The notes beneath the pieces were generated by a model. That model had not been told where the DNA came from. It ran no database searches and was given only the letters and a program-made list of their open reading frames with translations. A DNA stretch of 45,169 nt, taken from positions 1 to 45,169 of the forward strand of contig NZ_JANXMI010000223.1 in the NCBI RefSeq assembly GCF_025354735.1, written 5' to 3'. The DNA is from Rugamonas sp. GTDB taxonomy: Bacteria > Pseudomonadota > Gammaproteobacteria > Burkholderiales > Burkholderiaceae_D. Below, piece by piece: positions 17,060 to 25,959 of this stretch (positions within the stretch are counted from its first letter, which is position 1; each line of letters opens with the position of its first letter). A program made the translations under genes and the position numbers.

Positions 17060-17091
17060 AAAGCCGCCGGCCCTGTGCCTGGCGGCTTTTT
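17060..17091 (+). terminator. intrinsic terminator of rplM-rpsI
   Basis: AAAGCCGCC (17060-17068) pairs with GGCGGCTTT (17081-17089) across a 12-base loop and runs into a T5 tract. It ends the ribosomal-protein operon before argC. The A-run at its 5' side is too short for it to work well in the other direction. Confidence 0.85.
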
Positions 17092-17172
17092 GCATTTCAG
17101 TCGCGCGCGGCAATGCGGCGGCGCTGTTAAAATATGCTCCGTTTCTCTACATTTACTGGCTAAGGAAAGAAC

Positions 17173-18210
17173 ATGATTAAAGTTGGCATCGTCGGCGGCA
17201 CCGGTTACACCGGCGTGGAGTTGCTGCGTTTATTGGCAGTCCATCCCGATGTGCAACTGACGGCGATCACCTCGCGCAAGGAAGATGGCTTGCCCGTCGC
17301 CGACATGTTCCCTTCGCTGCGCGGTCGCGTCGACATCGCCTTCTCGGCGCCGGAAAAGGCCGACCTGAGCCAGTGCGACGTGGTCTTCTTCGCCACCCCG
17401 CACGGCGTCGCGATGGCGCAGGCGCCGGCGTTGCTGGCGGCCGGCGTCAAGGTGATCGACCTGGCGGCCGACTTCCGCCTGAAGGACCGCGCCACCTTTG
17501 AAAAATGGTACAAGATCGAGCACACCGCGCCGCAGCTGCTGGAGCAGGCCGTCTACGGCTTGGCCGAGCTGAACCGCGACGCCATCAAGGGCGCCTCGCT
17601 GGTCGCCAATCCGGGCTGCTATCCGACCACCATGCAGCTGGGCTACTATCCGCTGCTGAAAGCCGGTCTGATCGACGCCGGCGCGCTGATCGCCGACTGC
17701 AAGTCCGGCGTCTCCGGCGCCGGCCGCAAGGCTGAAATCGGCACCCTGTTCTCGGAAGCGAGCGACAACTTCAAGGCTTACGGCGTGTCCGGCCACCGCC
17801 ACACGCCGGAAACGGCGGCCCAGCTGCAAACCTTCACCGATCAAAAAGTCGGCCTGGTCTTCACGCCCCACCTGGTGCCGATGATACGTGGCATGCACGC
17901 GACGCTGTACGGCCGCCTGACCCGCGACGTGACGAACGAAGAGCTGCAAGCCCTGTTCGAGGCGCAATATAAGGACGCGACCTTCGTCGACGTCATGCCC
18001 TTCGGCTCGCACCCGGAAACCCGCTCCACGCGCGGCTCCAATATGTTGCGCCTGGCGCTGCACCGTCCCGACGACGGCGACACCGTCATCGTGCTGGTGG
18101 TGCAGGACAACTTGGTCAAGGGCGCGTCCGGCCAGGCCGTCCAGTGCATGAATTTGATGTTCGGCCTGGAAGAAACCACCGGCCTGATGCAAATCGCGCT
18201 GCTGCCCTGA
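17173..18210 (+). CDS. argC: N-acetyl-gamma-glutamyl-phosphate reductase
   Basis: A 345-residue enzyme for the third step of arginine synthesis: NADPH-dependent reduction of N-acetylglutamyl phosphate to the semialdehyde. The nucleotide-binding loop VGGTGYTG is at 7-14 and the catalytic cysteine is C149 in [19 protein letters not shown] and GHRHTPE are also typical. AAGGAAAG precedes the ATG by 4 bases. TAAAAT near 17128 may be its -10. The membrane protein gene at 18217 begins 6 bases after its stop, so the two are probably co-transcribed, an association with no obvious link to arginine. Confidence 0.97.
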   Translation: MIKVGIVGGTGYTGVELLRLLAVHPDVQLTAITSRKEDGLPVADMFPSLRGRVDIAFSAPEKADLSQCDVVFFATPHGVAMAQAPALLAAGVKVIDLAADFRLKDRATFEKWYKIEHTAPQLLEQAVYGLAELNRDAIKGASLVANPGCYPTTMQLGYYPLLKAGLIDAGALIADCKSGVSGAGRKAEIGTLFSEASDNFKAYGVSGHRHTPETAAQLQTFTDQKVGLVFTPHLVPMIRGMHATLYGRLTRDVTNEELQALFEAQYKDATFVDVMPFGSHPETRSTRGSNMLRLALHRPDDGDTVIVLVVQDNLVKGASGQAVQCMNLMFGLEETTGLMQIALLP

Positions 18211-18216
18211 TGTTAC

Positions 18217-18954
18217 GTGGCTGAGCGCAAACAGCCCGCCGGCCAAGTCCGGCAGCAGCGGCCGCTCGCCTTGCGGCTGCTGGGCGTGCTCGTCACGCTC
18301 GCGCTGCTCGGTTTGCTGCTGGTGTGGGGCATCGATCTGGGCCGGCGCCTGCTGGGCGCCAGCCATGGCGAATTGAGCGTCGAGCAGCAATTGGCGGCGG
18401 CGCAAGCCGAACTGACCAGGCTGACGCTGGAGCGCGATCAACTGCTGGCCGCCGCCGATGGCAAATCGGGCGCCGACCAGCATGTGGAGAGCCGGATCAA
18501 GTCCCAGCAGCTTGAAAATAGCCAGTTGATGGCTGACCTGGCCCTGCTCGACACCCTGATCCCGGCCGAAAAGCCGAACACGCCGCTGGCGATCCGGGGC
18601 GCGCAGGCGGATCTGCTGACGCCGACGCAGCTGCACTACGCGATCGTGTTGGCGCGCGGCGCCAACAAGGCCAAGCCGCAATTTTCCGGCCGGCTGCAAC
18701 TGGAGCTGATGGTGGAAAAGGATGGCAAGAATAGCTTGCTGGAATTACCCCGGCAGGCGGACGATGCGGCCTTCCAGCTCATCGTGCAGCAGACGCTACG
18801 CCGCGGCGGCGAAATTGAATTGCCGCCGGGTGCGACGGCAAAGGTGTTGCAGGTGCGCGTGCTGGAGCAGGGCAAGGTGGTGGCGCAAACGTCCGTCAAC
18901 GTCACAGCCAAGGCCACGGATGCCACCCCGCGCTCGCCGCCCGCCCGCATTTAG
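18217..18954 (+). CDS. single-pass membrane protein with coiled coil, unknown function
   Basis: A 245-residue protein using a GTG start 6 bases after argC; no in-frame ATG is available nearby. Residues 1-20 are basic and cytoplasmic, about 21-42 form one transmembrane helix (LRLLGVLVTLALLGLLLVWG), and 53-85 form a coiled coil (VEQQLAAAQAELTRLTLERD). The remainder is a periplasmic mixed domain ending in beta-strands. The size, layout and position between argC and erpA recall the DUF6776 proteins of Burkholderiales; this is from memory. In relatives a bactofilin gene often follows, and none is present here. A cell-envelope role is a guess. Confidence 0.75.
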   Translation: MAERKQPAGQVRQQRPLALRLLGVLVTLALLGLLLVWGIDLGRRLLGASHGELSVEQQLAAAQAELTRLTLERDQLLAAADGKSGADQHVESRIKSQQLENSQLMADLALLDTLIPAEKPNTPLAIRGAQADLLTPTQLHYAIVLARGANKAKPQFSGRLQLELMVEKDGKNSLLELPRQADDAAFQLIVQQTLRRGGEIELPPGATAKVLQVRVLEQGKVVAQTSVNVTAKATDATPRSPPARI

Positions 18955-19022
18955 CGGTATGCGGAGCATGACTTGCGACTAAGGTCTATAATGAGCCAAC
19001 CGTTTTCTCGTAGGAGTCTGAA

Positions 19023-19385
19023 ATGAATGCTGTAATCGAATCGCTCGATGTCATCCCGTCGCCCATCATCTTCACCGACAGTGCCGCCGACAAGGTCGCC
19101 CAGTTGATCGAAGAAGAGGGTAATCCTGACCTGAAGCTGCGCGTGTTCGTGCAGGGTGGTGGCTGTTCCGGCTTCCAGTACGGCTTCACGTTCGACGAAA
19201 TCGTCAATGAAGACGACACCACCATGGTCAAGAACGGCGTCCAGCTGTTGATCGATTCGATGAGCTACCAGTATCTGGTCGGCGCGGAAATCGACTACAA
19301 GGACGACCTCGAAGGCGCCCAGTTCGTCATCAAGAACCCGACCGCCACGTCGACTTGCGGCTGCGGTTCTTCGTTCTCGGCGTAA
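19023..19385 (+). CDS. erpA: iron-sulfur cluster insertion protein ErpA
   Basis: A 120-residue A-type Fe-S carrier that delivers clusters to apoproteins, including those of respiration and isoprenoid synthesis. The three cluster cysteines are C48 in [12 protein letters not shown] and C112/C114 in STCGCGSSF. The N-terminus ([19 protein letters not shown]) matches the beta-proteobacterial form. TAGGAG lies 6 bases before the ATG. A TATAAT at 18987-18992 is a possible -10, so it may have its own promoter in addition to read-through from argC. A strong hairpin follows. Confidence 0.97.
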   Translation: MNAVIESLDVIPSPIIFTDSAADKVAQLIEEEGNPDLKLRVFVQGGGCSGFQYGFTFDEIVNEDDTTMVKNGVQLLIDSMSYQYLVGAEIDYKDDLEGAQFVIKNPTATSTCGCGSSFSA

Positions 19386-19426
19386 ATTCAGTGTGACGCC
19401 GCGCTCCCGGGCGCGGACCACGCACA

Positions 19427-19464
19427 AAGGGCGGCGGACAACCACGGTTGGCCGCCGCCCTTGT
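19427..19464 (+). terminator. strong hairpin between convergent erpA and anmK
   Basis: AAGGGCGGCGG (19427-19437) pairs with CCGCCGCCCTT (19452-19462), and CAACCA/TTGG adds to the inner stem. It is followed by TTGTTTA on the plus strand. The T-run is broken, so it is a moderate terminator for erpA. It may serve anmK (stop at 19492) from the other side as well. Confidence 0.7.
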
Positions 19465-19491
19465 TTATAGCGCGGCGGCGCCGACAAGAAT

Positions 19492-20589
19492 TCAACGCGA
19501 ATACAGCGCGCCCAGCACGCGCGGTCCGGTCGCGCCCGTCACTGCCGGCAAATTCCCCGCCAGCCTTTCCATGTAGCGGTAGCCCAGCCACGCGAACGCC
19601 AGCGCCTCGACCCGGTTCGGCGCCACGCCCAGGGCGCTGGTCGATTCCACCTTGACCTTGCCGCCCAGCGCGACCGTCAACTCGCGCAGCAGCGTGCCGT
19701 TGTAGGCGCCGCCGCCACAGATGTAGACGGCGCCCGCGCGCGGCGCGCAGCCGTGGATGGCGTCGGCCAGCGTCAGCGCCGTCAATTTCGTCAGCGTGAA
19801 CTGGATGTCGGCCGGATCGTCGTGGACGTGGGGCGCCAGCTTGCTGTCCAGCCACTGTTCATGGAACAAGTCGCGGCCCGTGCTCTTGGGCGCCGGCAAG
19901 GCGAAATACGGCTCCGTCAGCAGCGCGTTGAGCAGCGCCGGGATTTCCCTGCCGCCGGCGGCCCAGGCGCCGTCCTCGTCGTATTCCTTGCCCTGGTGGC
20001 GGCCTATCCACGCATCCATCAGCACGTTGCCGGGGCCGGTGTCGAAACCGATGACGCCGCCTTCTCCGTCGAGCACGCTGATATTGGCGATACCGCCGAT
20101 ATTGGCCACCACCCGCGGCTGTCCCGCCTGGCCGAACAGGGCCTGGTGGAAGGCCGGCACCAGCGGCGCGCCCTGGCCGCCGGCGGCGATGTCGCGGCTG
20201 CGGAAGTCGGCGATCACGTCGATACCGCACAGCTCGGCGAGCAGCGCCGGGTTGTTGGTCTGGCGCGTGAAGCCCAGTTCGGGACGGTGGCGTATGGTCT
20301 GGCCGTGCACGGCGACGGCGCGGATCTGGTCGGCGCTGTGGCCGGACTCGGCCAGCAGCGCGGCCACGCACTGCGCGTACACCGCGGCCAGCCCGTTGGC
20401 GGCCAGCGCCTCGCGCTCGATCTCGTTGGGGCCGGCGGCCTGCAAGGCCATCAGCTCGGCGCGCAGCGCGGCCGGGAAGGGGATATAGGCCGCCGCCGCC
20501 GTCGTGATCGCGCCGCCGTCAAAGTCGGCCAGCGCGCCGTCGACGCCGTCCAGGCTGGTGCCCGACATCAAACCGATATAGAAAGCCAT
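19492..20589 (-). CDS. anmK: anhydro-N-acetylmuramic acid kinase
   Basis: A 365-residue sugar kinase that cleaves and phosphorylates 1,6-anhydroMurNAc during recycling of cell-wall fragments, giving MurNAc-6-phosphate. The ATP loop GLMSGTSLDGVD is at 6-17. AVHGQTIRHRP, IADFRSRDIAAGGQGAP, ANIGGIANI, GFDTGPGN and ICGGGAYN are all family blocks. The start at 20589 gives the standard length; an in-frame start at 20676 would add residues not seen in the family. It lies downstream of an M23 endopeptidase on the same strand, a sensible wall-turnover pair, though a terminator separates them. Confidence 0.96.
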   Translation of the reverse strand: MAFYIGLMSGTSLDGVDGALADFDGGAITTAAAAYIPFPAALRAELMALQAAGPNEIEREALAANGLAAVYAQCVAALLAESGHSADQIRAVAVHGQTIRHRPELGFTRQTNNPALLAELCGIDVIADFRSRDIAAGGQGAPLVPAFHQALFGQAGQPRVVANIGGIANISVLDGEGGVIGFDTGPGNVLMDAWIGRHQGKEYDEDGAWAAGGREIPALLNALLTEPYFALPAPKSTGRDLFHEQWLDSKLAPHVHDDPADIQFTLTKLTALTLADAIHGCAPRAGAVYICGGGAYNGTLLRELTVALGGKVKVESTSALGVAPNRVEALAFAWLGYRYMERLAGNLPAVTGATGPRVLGALYSR

Positions 20590-20755
20590 GCGCCCACCCC
20601 GTTCGTGAAAATGGTATTTTGCCTGAGCGGCGGCGGCGGCGCGAGGACAATTGAGCGCCAGCGGGTGTTCCATCACATAACATTGCCGCTATGAGTGTTA
20701 TCGCACGGAAGTTGGCGATCGTAAAATGCATCATGGAATTACTTGCTGCGGACAT

Positions 20756-20786
20756 AAAAAAACAGACCTGCGAGGAGGTCTGTTTT
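20756..20786 (-). terminator. intrinsic terminator of the M23 peptidase gene
   Basis: On the minus strand AACAGACCT (20784-20776) pairs with AGGTCTGTT (20769-20761) around a 6-base loop and runs into a T7 tract (20762-20756). It follows the M23 stop by 30 bases. The plus strand also has a short T4, so it is weakly bidirectional. The rest of the 226-base gap before anmK holds only a presumed promoter. Confidence 0.88.
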
Positions 20787-20815
20787 GCACTGCCGCTGCG
20801 CCACCGGGGCCGCGA

Positions 20816-22207
20816 TTATTTTGAGGAAAGCGATGCGACGCGTATCGGTGCCGAGCCAACAGGGCGCAGCAGCGCGAAGCGGTGCGTCATATCGTCGGCG
20901 TAGCTGCGGAAGCGCGTCAGTTCGGCGGCCGTCAGCGGCGCCTGGGCCGTCACGTTCAAGGTCTTGGGGTCCTTGGCCTGGCCGGCGACGCGGAATTCGT
21001 AGTGCAGGTGGGCGCCGGTCGACCAGCCCGTCATGCCGACATAGCCGATGACGTCGCCCTGGCTCACTTTCGTGCCTTTTTTGATGCCGGTGCCGAAGCG
21101 GCTCATGTGCGCGTAGGCGGTCGAATAATTGGACCAGTGATTGAGCACGACCAGGTTGCCGTAGCCGTTTTGCGTGCCGACGAAATCGACGACGCCATCG
21201 CCGGCGGCGCGGATCGGCGTGCCGACCGGGGCCGGGAAGTCGGTGCCTTTGTGCTGCTGCCATTTGCCGGAAACCGGATCGACGCGCATCGAAAACACCG
21301 ATGAAATCCGCGAAAATTCGATAGGGGATTTGAGGAAGGCTTTTTTGAGCGACTTGCCGTCGAAGCTGTAATAGCCGCCGCCCTGCTTGCTGCTCGGGTC
21401 TTCAAACCAGACCGACTGATACGTCGTGCCGCGGTTGGTGAATTCGCCGGCCAGGATGCGTCCGGCACGGACGAATTCGCCGTCCTGGTAAAAGGTTTCA
21501 TAGACCACGTTGAAATGGTCGCCATGCTTGAGGTCGGAGCGGAAATCGATATTGGTCGAAAACATTTCAACCAGTTGCTTGACGATGGAGTCGGGCAGCT
21601 TGGCGCCGTCCTCGCTCGAGTCGGTCGCCGCGAACAGCGTGGAATTGATGTCGCGCGCATGCATTTCGACCCGGCGTTCGAGCTGGGCCGCGCCGTCGGT
21701 GGCGACGAAACCGTCCCCCTTGCGCGTGATCGAAATATTTCGTACCGGGATGTCCTTGCCGTCCACCACGGTGGCGTGCAGCCACTCGAGGTTGCCGTCG
21801 TCGTCGGTCTGCGCCTGCACGCGGTTACCGTTCTTCAACTGCATCACGCCCTTGGCCAGCTTATCCTTCTTGATGAAGTGCTCGGCCGCCGCGTCGTCGA
21901 TGCCCAGGCGCGTCAACAGCGCGGCGAGCGTATCACCGCCACGGATCTTTTCTTCGCGTACATAGTGGGCGCCGGTCTGCTGCTGTTCCAGCGCGGCGAT
22001 CTGGGTCGACAAGTTCGGCAGCGCGATCTCTTCCGATACGGATTTCACCGGCAAATCGGCAGCGTCGGGCGCGAGCGGCGCCACGCCGGCGGCGCCAAAA
22101 GCGCAAACGGCGAGTAACAGTGCGGACGCGCTGACGATGCGCGCCTTGCGGGTGGAACCTAGCAGACTGAACAAGCGGGAGCTCGTGAATTTATTTGTAG
22201 GGTTCAT
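20816..22207 (-). CDS. M23-family peptidoglycan endopeptidase (MepM-like)
   Basis: A 463-residue zinc endopeptidase that cuts peptide cross-links in peptidoglycan. Residues 28-48 are an N-terminal membrane anchor or signal (ARIVSASALLLAVCAFGAAG). A LysM-like/OapA region with GDTLAALLTRLGID follows near 90-105. The LytM catalytic domain is C-terminal, with H319 and D323 in QHKGTDFPAP and H400-L-H402 in GAHLHYEFRV. The catalytic residues are intact, so it should be active. It is divergent from tyrS across a 155-base AT-rich promoter region and has its own terminator. The ribosome site is weak. Confidence 0.94.
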   Translation of the reverse strand: MNPTNKFTSSRLFSLLGSTRKARIVSASALLLAVCAFGAAGVAPLAPDAADLPVKSVSEEIALPNLSTQIAALEQQQTGAHYVREEKIRGGDTLAALLTRLGIDDAAAEHFIKKDKLAKGVMQLKNGNRVQAQTDDDGNLEWLHATVVDGKDIPVRNISITRKGDGFVATDGAAQLERRVEMHARDINSTLFAATDSSEDGAKLPDSIVKQLVEMFSTNIDFRSDLKHGDHFNVVYETFYQDGEFVRAGRILAGEFTNRGTTYQSVWFEDPSSKQGGGYYSFDGKSLKKAFLKSPIEFSRISSVFSMRVDPVSGKWQQHKGTDFPAPVGTPIRAAGDGVVDFVGTQNGYGNLVVLNHWSNYSTAYAHMSRFGTGIKKGTKVSQGDVIGYVGMTGWSTGAHLHYEFRVAGQAKDPKTLNVTAQAPLTAAELTRFRSYADDMTHRFALLRPVGSAPIRVASLSSK

Positions 22208-22362
22208 GCAATCAGTTAAAATTTGCCGCTTGAACTATTCAGGAACGTTATATTTTTTTAGTTGTTATCTTGGTTCGTTTTCATACAGCAAGATTGATAG
22301 AATCGGGCATTATAACAAACTCCTGGAGCCTCCACCTTTTTTGAGAACTGCTGCTATCACAC

Positions 22363-23622
22363 ATGGAAACTTCATCCGCAACGCCTACCAAGAAGGCGAC
22401 CGCCACCATTTTGCCGCTGACCGACCGCGTCCAGGAAGCGCTCGCCGTCGCCAAGCGCGGCGCTGACGAATTGCTGATCGAAAGCGAGTTCGCGCAAAAA
22501 CTGGCGCGCTCCGAACAAAGCGGCGTACCGTTGCGCATCAAGCTGGGCCTGGACCCGACGGCGCCCGACCTGCACCTGGGCCACACCGTCGTGCTCAACA
22601 AAATGCGCCAGCTGCAAGACCTCGGCCACCAGGTGATCTTCCTGATCGGCGACTTCACGTCGATGATAGGCGACCCGTCCGGCCGCAACGTCACGCGTCC
22701 GCCGCTGACCAAGGAACAAATCGAAGTCAACGCCATGAGCTACTTCGCGCAAGCGTCGCTGGTGCTCGACCCGTCGAAGACGGAAATCCGCTACAACTCC
22801 GAATGGTGCGACCCGCTGGGCGCGCGCGGCATGATCCAGCTCGCTTCGCGCTACACGGTGGCGCGCATGATGGAGCGCGACGATTTCAGCAAGCGCTTCA
22901 AGAGTGGGACACCGATCTCGGTCCATGAGTTCCTTTATCCCTTGATGCAGGGTTACGACTCGGTCGCGCTGAAGGCCGACCTGGAGCTGGGCGGCACCGA
23001 CCAGAAATTCAATCTGCTGGTCGGCCGCGAGCTGCAAAAGGATTACGGACAGGAGCCGCAATGCATCTTGACGATGCCGCTGCTCGAAGGCCTCGACGGC
23101 GTCGACAAGATGTCCAAGTCGAAGAACAACTACATCGGCATCACCGAGCCGGGCAACGTCATGTTCGCCAAAATCATGAGCATCTCCGACCTGATGATGT
23201 GGAAATATTTCGAGCTGCTGTCGTTCCGCTCGATCGCCGATCTGGCGCAGCTGAAGGCGGATATCGCCGGCGGCGGCAACCCGCGCGACGCCAAAGTGGC
23301 GCTGGCCCAGGAAATCGTCGCGCGCTTCCACTCGAAGCAGGCGGCCGACGACGCGCTGGCCGACTTCGTCAACCGTTCCAAGGGCGGCATACCGGACGAC
23401 GTGCCGGACGTGGCGCTGGCCGGCGCGCCGCTGGCCATCGCCCAGTTGCTCAAGCAATCGGGACTGTGCCCGTCGGTGTCGGAAGCGACCCGCATGATAG
23501 ACCAGGGCGGCGTGCGCCTGGACGGCGCCGTCATCAGCGACAAGGCCGTCAAGATCGAGGCCGGCACCTTCGTGCTGCAAGTGGGCAAGCGCAAGTTCGC
23601 GCGTGTCACGCTGAGCGCATGA
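22363..23622 (+). CDS. tyrS: tyrosyl-tRNA synthetase
   Basis: A 419-residue class I aminoacyl-tRNA synthetase. HLGH is at 71-74 and KMSKS at 249-253, and [12 protein letters not shown] lies between them. The C-terminal S4 RNA-binding domain is at about 350-419 ([20 protein letters not shown]). KMSKS rather than KFGKS marks the TyrRS subtype common in beta-proteobacteria. The stop overlaps the start of dtd (ATGA), so the two are translationally coupled, which is logical because Dtd removes D-Tyr mis-charged by this enzyme. I see no T-box or leader peptide upstream. Confidence 0.98.
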   Translation: METSSATPTKKATATILPLTDRVQEALAVAKRGADELLIESEFAQKLARSEQSGVPLRIKLGLDPTAPDLHLGHTVVLNKMRQLQDLGHQVIFLIGDFTSMIGDPSGRNVTRPPLTKEQIEVNAMSYFAQASLVLDPSKTEIRYNSEWCDPLGARGMIQLASRYTVARMMERDDFSKRFKSGTPISVHEFLYPLMQGYDSVALKADLELGGTDQKFNLLVGRELQKDYGQEPQCILTMPLLEGLDGVDKMSKSKNNYIGITEPGNVMFAKIMSISDLMMWKYFELLSFRSIADLAQLKADIAGGGNPRDAKVALAQEIVARFHSKQAADDALADFVNRSKGGIPDDVPDVALAGAPLAIAQLLKQSGLCPSVSEATRMIDQGGVRLDGAVISDKAVKIEAGTFVLQVGKRKFARVTLSA

Positions 23623-24080
23623 TAGGCTTGCTGCAACGCGTCAGCGGCGCCAGCGTGGCGGTCGACGGCGCCGTCATCGGCGCCATCGACGCCGGCCTGA
23701 TGGTGCTGGTGTGCGCCGAACGGGGCGACACGGAAAAAGAAGCCGACGCGCTGCTGAGCAAGCTGCTCGGCTACCGCGTTTTTTCCGACGAGGCCGGCAA
23801 GATGAACCGCAGCGTCACCGACGTCGGCGGCGGCCTGTTGCTGGTGCCGCAGTTCACGCTGGCGGCCGACACCAAGTCCGGCACCCGGCCCTCCTTCACG
23901 CCGGCCGCCGCTCCGCAAGACGGTTTGCGCCTGTTCGACCATTTCGTCCGCCAGGCGCGGCTGCAACATCCCATCGTCGCGACCGGCCGCTTCGGCGCCG
24001 ACATGAAGGTGACGCTGACCAATGACGGTCCGGTGACGTTTTGGCTGCAAACCACGGCAAAAGTGGCAATGTCAGTTTAG
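23619..24080 (+). CDS. dtd: D-aminoacyl-tRNA deacylase
   Basis: A 153-residue proofreading enzyme that hydrolyses D-amino acids, and glycine, from tRNA. The family blocks are [17 protein letters not shown] at the N-terminus, [20 protein letters not shown] (the SQxT-like and chirality region, here PQFT) and TNDGPVTF (the G-P cis-dipeptide motif NxGPVT). The ATG overlaps the tyrS stop by four bases. It is slightly longer than the E. coli enzyme, with a short C-terminal extension ([10 protein letters not shown]). It depends on tyrS for expression. Confidence 0.95.
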   Translation: MIGLLQRVSGASVAVDGAVIGAIDAGLMVLVCAERGDTEKEADALLSKLLGYRVFSDEAGKMNRSVTDVGGGLLLVPQFTLAADTKSGTRPSFTPAAAPQDGLRLFDHFVRQARLQHPIVATGRFGADMKVTLTNDGPVTFWLQTTAKVAMSV

Positions 24081-24143
24081 TTTGATCCAACTCAAGGAAT
24101 CCGCGCGCGCAAACGAGAAAATAACAAGACGGAGCAAGACAAG

Positions 24144-24788
24144 ATGAGAATTTGGAGCGATTCTTTTGGCGATGGCGACCGTATTCCTGCCGCCCACGCC
24201 TTTGCGGCCGTCGATACCGCCGAGCACATGCGCTGGTCGGACAACCGCAATCCGCATCTGGCCTGGGACGAGGTGCCCAACGGCACCGAATCGCTGTTGC
24301 TGCTTTGCATAGACGGCGATGCGCCGCTCTCGGGGGCCGACGTCAACCGCGCCGACCGCATGCTGGCGCCGGCCATCGCGCGCCGTGACTTCTTCCATTG
24401 GGTCTTGATCGATATCCCGCCGTCGCTGCGTTCGATCGCCGAAGGCGCGGCCTCGGCCGGCGTGACGCCGCACGGCAAACCGGACGCGCCGCTGACGGTC
24501 GCCGCCGTGGATGGCGCCCGCCATGCGCTGCGCCAGGGCCTCAACGACTACACCGGCTGGTTCGCGGCCGACCCGGCCATGGCCGGCGACTATTACGGGT
24601 ATGATGGCCCCTGTCCGCCGTGGAACGACTTGCACGTCCACCACTATATATTCCGCCTGTACGCGCTCGACGAGCCGCACCTGGCGCTGGAGGGCCGCTT
24701 CACCGGCGCGGACGCGCTGGCCGCCTTGCACGGCCACATACTCGACGAAGCACAACTGATCGGCAGCTACACGCTCTATCGAGCATAG
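24144..24788 (+). CDS. YbhB/YbcL-type phosphatidylethanolamine-binding-like protein
   Basis: A 214-residue PEBP-fold protein (Raf-kinase-inhibitor-like). The ligand-pocket blocks are NPHLAWDEVPNGTESLLLLC, then CIDGDAPLSG where many relatives have DPDAP, DFFHWVLIDIP, YDGPCPPWNDLHVHHYIFRL (the usual PPxGxxHRY region) and a C-terminal LIGSYTLYRA. No signal peptide, so it should be cytoplasmic. The molecular role of bacterial PEBPs is poorly known. GGAGC lies about 10 bases before the ATG. It lies 63 bases after dtd and 24 before the histidine phosphatase gene, so these may form one transcript. Confidence 0.88.
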   Translation: MRIWSDSFGDGDRIPAAHAFAAVDTAEHMRWSDNRNPHLAWDEVPNGTESLLLLCIDGDAPLSGADVNRADRMLAPAIARRDFFHWVLIDIPPSLRSIAEGAASAGVTPHGKPDAPLTVAAVDGARHALRQGLNDYTGWFAADPAMAGDYYGYDGPCPPWNDLHVHHYIFRLYALDEPHLALEGRFTGADALAALHGHILDEAQLIGSYTLYRA

Positions 24789-24812
24789 TCGCCGGCAAAC
24801 AACTGGGATGGC

Positions 24813-25457
24813 ATGAGCACCACCATATTACTGATCCGCCACGGCGAGACGGCCTGGAACGCCGTGCGCCGCCTGCAAGGCCACATCGATATCGGATTGA
24901 ACGCGGCGGGGCAGCGCCAGGCCGCCGCCCTGGGCGCGGCGCTGGCCGGCGCCACGCTGGACGCCGTCATCGCCAGCGACTTGCAGCGCGCCCGGCAAAC
25001 GGCGGACGCCGTCGCCGGTCCTCACGGCATCGCGGTGCAGAGCGACGCCCAGTTGCGCGAGCGCTGCTACGGCGTGTTCGAAGGCATGTTGTACGCCGAT
25101 ATAGAGCAACAATATCCGCAAGAATTTGCTTTGTGGCAAGCACGCGATATCGATGCGCTGATGCCGGCCGGCTTGCGCACGGCGGAAAGTTTCCGCCAGT
25201 TTTACCAGCGTTCGGTCGAGGCAATCGCGCGCTGGGCCGGACGCTACGACGGCCAGACCATAGCCATCGTGGCGCACGGCGGCGTGCTCGAATGCGCGTA
25301 TCGGCAGGCTGTCGGCATGTCGCTCGACAGCCCGCGCGATTTTCAGGTCAAGAACGCCAGCATCAACCGTTTCACCTGCGCCGCCGGCCAGCTGGCATTG
25401 AGCAACTGGGGCGACGTCGCCCATCTCAGCGAGCAAGCCCACGACGAAATGGCCTGA
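24813..25457 (+). CDS. histidine phosphatase family protein (phosphoglycerate-mutase-like)
   Basis: A 214-residue member of the branch 1 histidine phosphatases. R9-H10-G11-E12 holds the catalytic histidine that is phosphorylated, SDLQRARQTADAV supplies the second arginine, and H155 in AIVAHGGVLE is the second catalytic histidine. E85-R86-C87-Y88-G89 (ERCYGVFEG) is the acid region. It resembles GpmB/CobC-type phosphatases more than true glycolytic mutases, so the substrate is uncertain. It follows the YbhB-like gene by 24 bases. Imperfect 14-base repeats begin right after its stop. Confidence 0.92.
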   Translation: MSTTILLIRHGETAWNAVRRLQGHIDIGLNAAGQRQAAALGAALAGATLDAVIASDLQRARQTADAVAGPHGIAVQSDAQLRERCYGVFEGMLYADIEQQYPQEFALWQARDIDALMPAGLRTAESFRQFYQRSVEAIARWAGRYDGQTIAIVAHGGVLECAYRQAVGMSLDSPRDFQVKNASINRFTCAAGQLALSNWGDVAHLSEQAHDEMA

Positions 25458-25475
25458 GGCCCGAGGGGGCAAAGA

Positions 25476-25522
25476 TTAATGCTTAAAGCTTAATACTCAA
25501 TGCTTAATGCTCAGCTTAATGC
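25476..25522. repeat. imperfect tandem repeat, TTAATGC units
   Basis: Units begin at 25476 (14 bases), 25490 (14), 25504 (12) and 25516 (partial), each starting TTAAT and mostly ending in GC. The last unit supplies the stop codon of the minus-strand gene at 25516-25518. It lies between two convergent genes. Confidence 0.7.
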
Positions 25523-25959
25523 ATGGCGACGTACAAGACCTTTTCTCCCAGTATCGTATGGTCGGCCAGCGTTTGCGCGGGAACGACCATCAACAGGTCG
25601 CCCGAGGCACCGTCGTTGTCCAGCAGATTAATATGCATCTTCAGCTGTTTGTCCAGGGCGACGAAAGTGTTGGGCGACACGGCGACGATTTTATGCCAGG
25701 TATGGTCGGTCGACGCATACATCGTGTCGCCGCGGCTGAAAATCGATAGCGTCATGCCATTCGACAGGCTATAGAGCTTTATATAGTTCGAATAATCGCT
25801 GGGCCACATTTTATGGTAATCGGCCGGTAGTTCGATCCGGCTTTCCCTGGCGTTGACGGGCACATATTGCTGCTGTTGATCGGATTGGTCTTGCGCGGTC
25901 TGCGCTACTGCTGACAGTGACAATGCGCCCAGCAAAGGGATGAGCATCAAGGTTTTCAT
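25516..25959 (-). CDS. small exported protein of unknown function
   Basis: A 147-residue protein with a clear signal peptide (MKTLMLIPLLGALSLSAVAQ, cleavage after AVA or AQT) and a glutamine-rich mature N-terminus (QDQSDQQQQYVPVN). The rest looks beta-rich: SNYIKLYSLSNGMTLSIFSR, TWHKIVAVSPNTFVALD and DLLMVVPAQTLADHTILGEK. I do not recognise the family. AAGGAAC precedes the ATG by 6 bases, which supports the start. It stands alone, preceded by a long AT-rich region, and its stop codon lies in a tandem repeat. Its base composition is lower in GC than its neighbours, which suggests acquisition or fast evolution. Confidence 0.8.
   Translation of the reverse strand: MKTLMLIPLLGALSLSAVAQTAQDQSDQQQQYVPVNARESRIELPADYHKMWPSDYSNYIKLYSLSNGMTLSIFSRGDTMYASTDHTWHKIVAVSPNTFVALDKQLKMHINLLDNDGASGDLLMVVPAQTLADHTILGEKVLYVAMH

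Noticed and set aside
22208..22362. T-box or attenuator ahead of tyrS
   Set aside because: No T-box core or terminator/antiterminator pair is visible, and such elements are not expected in betaproteobacteria.
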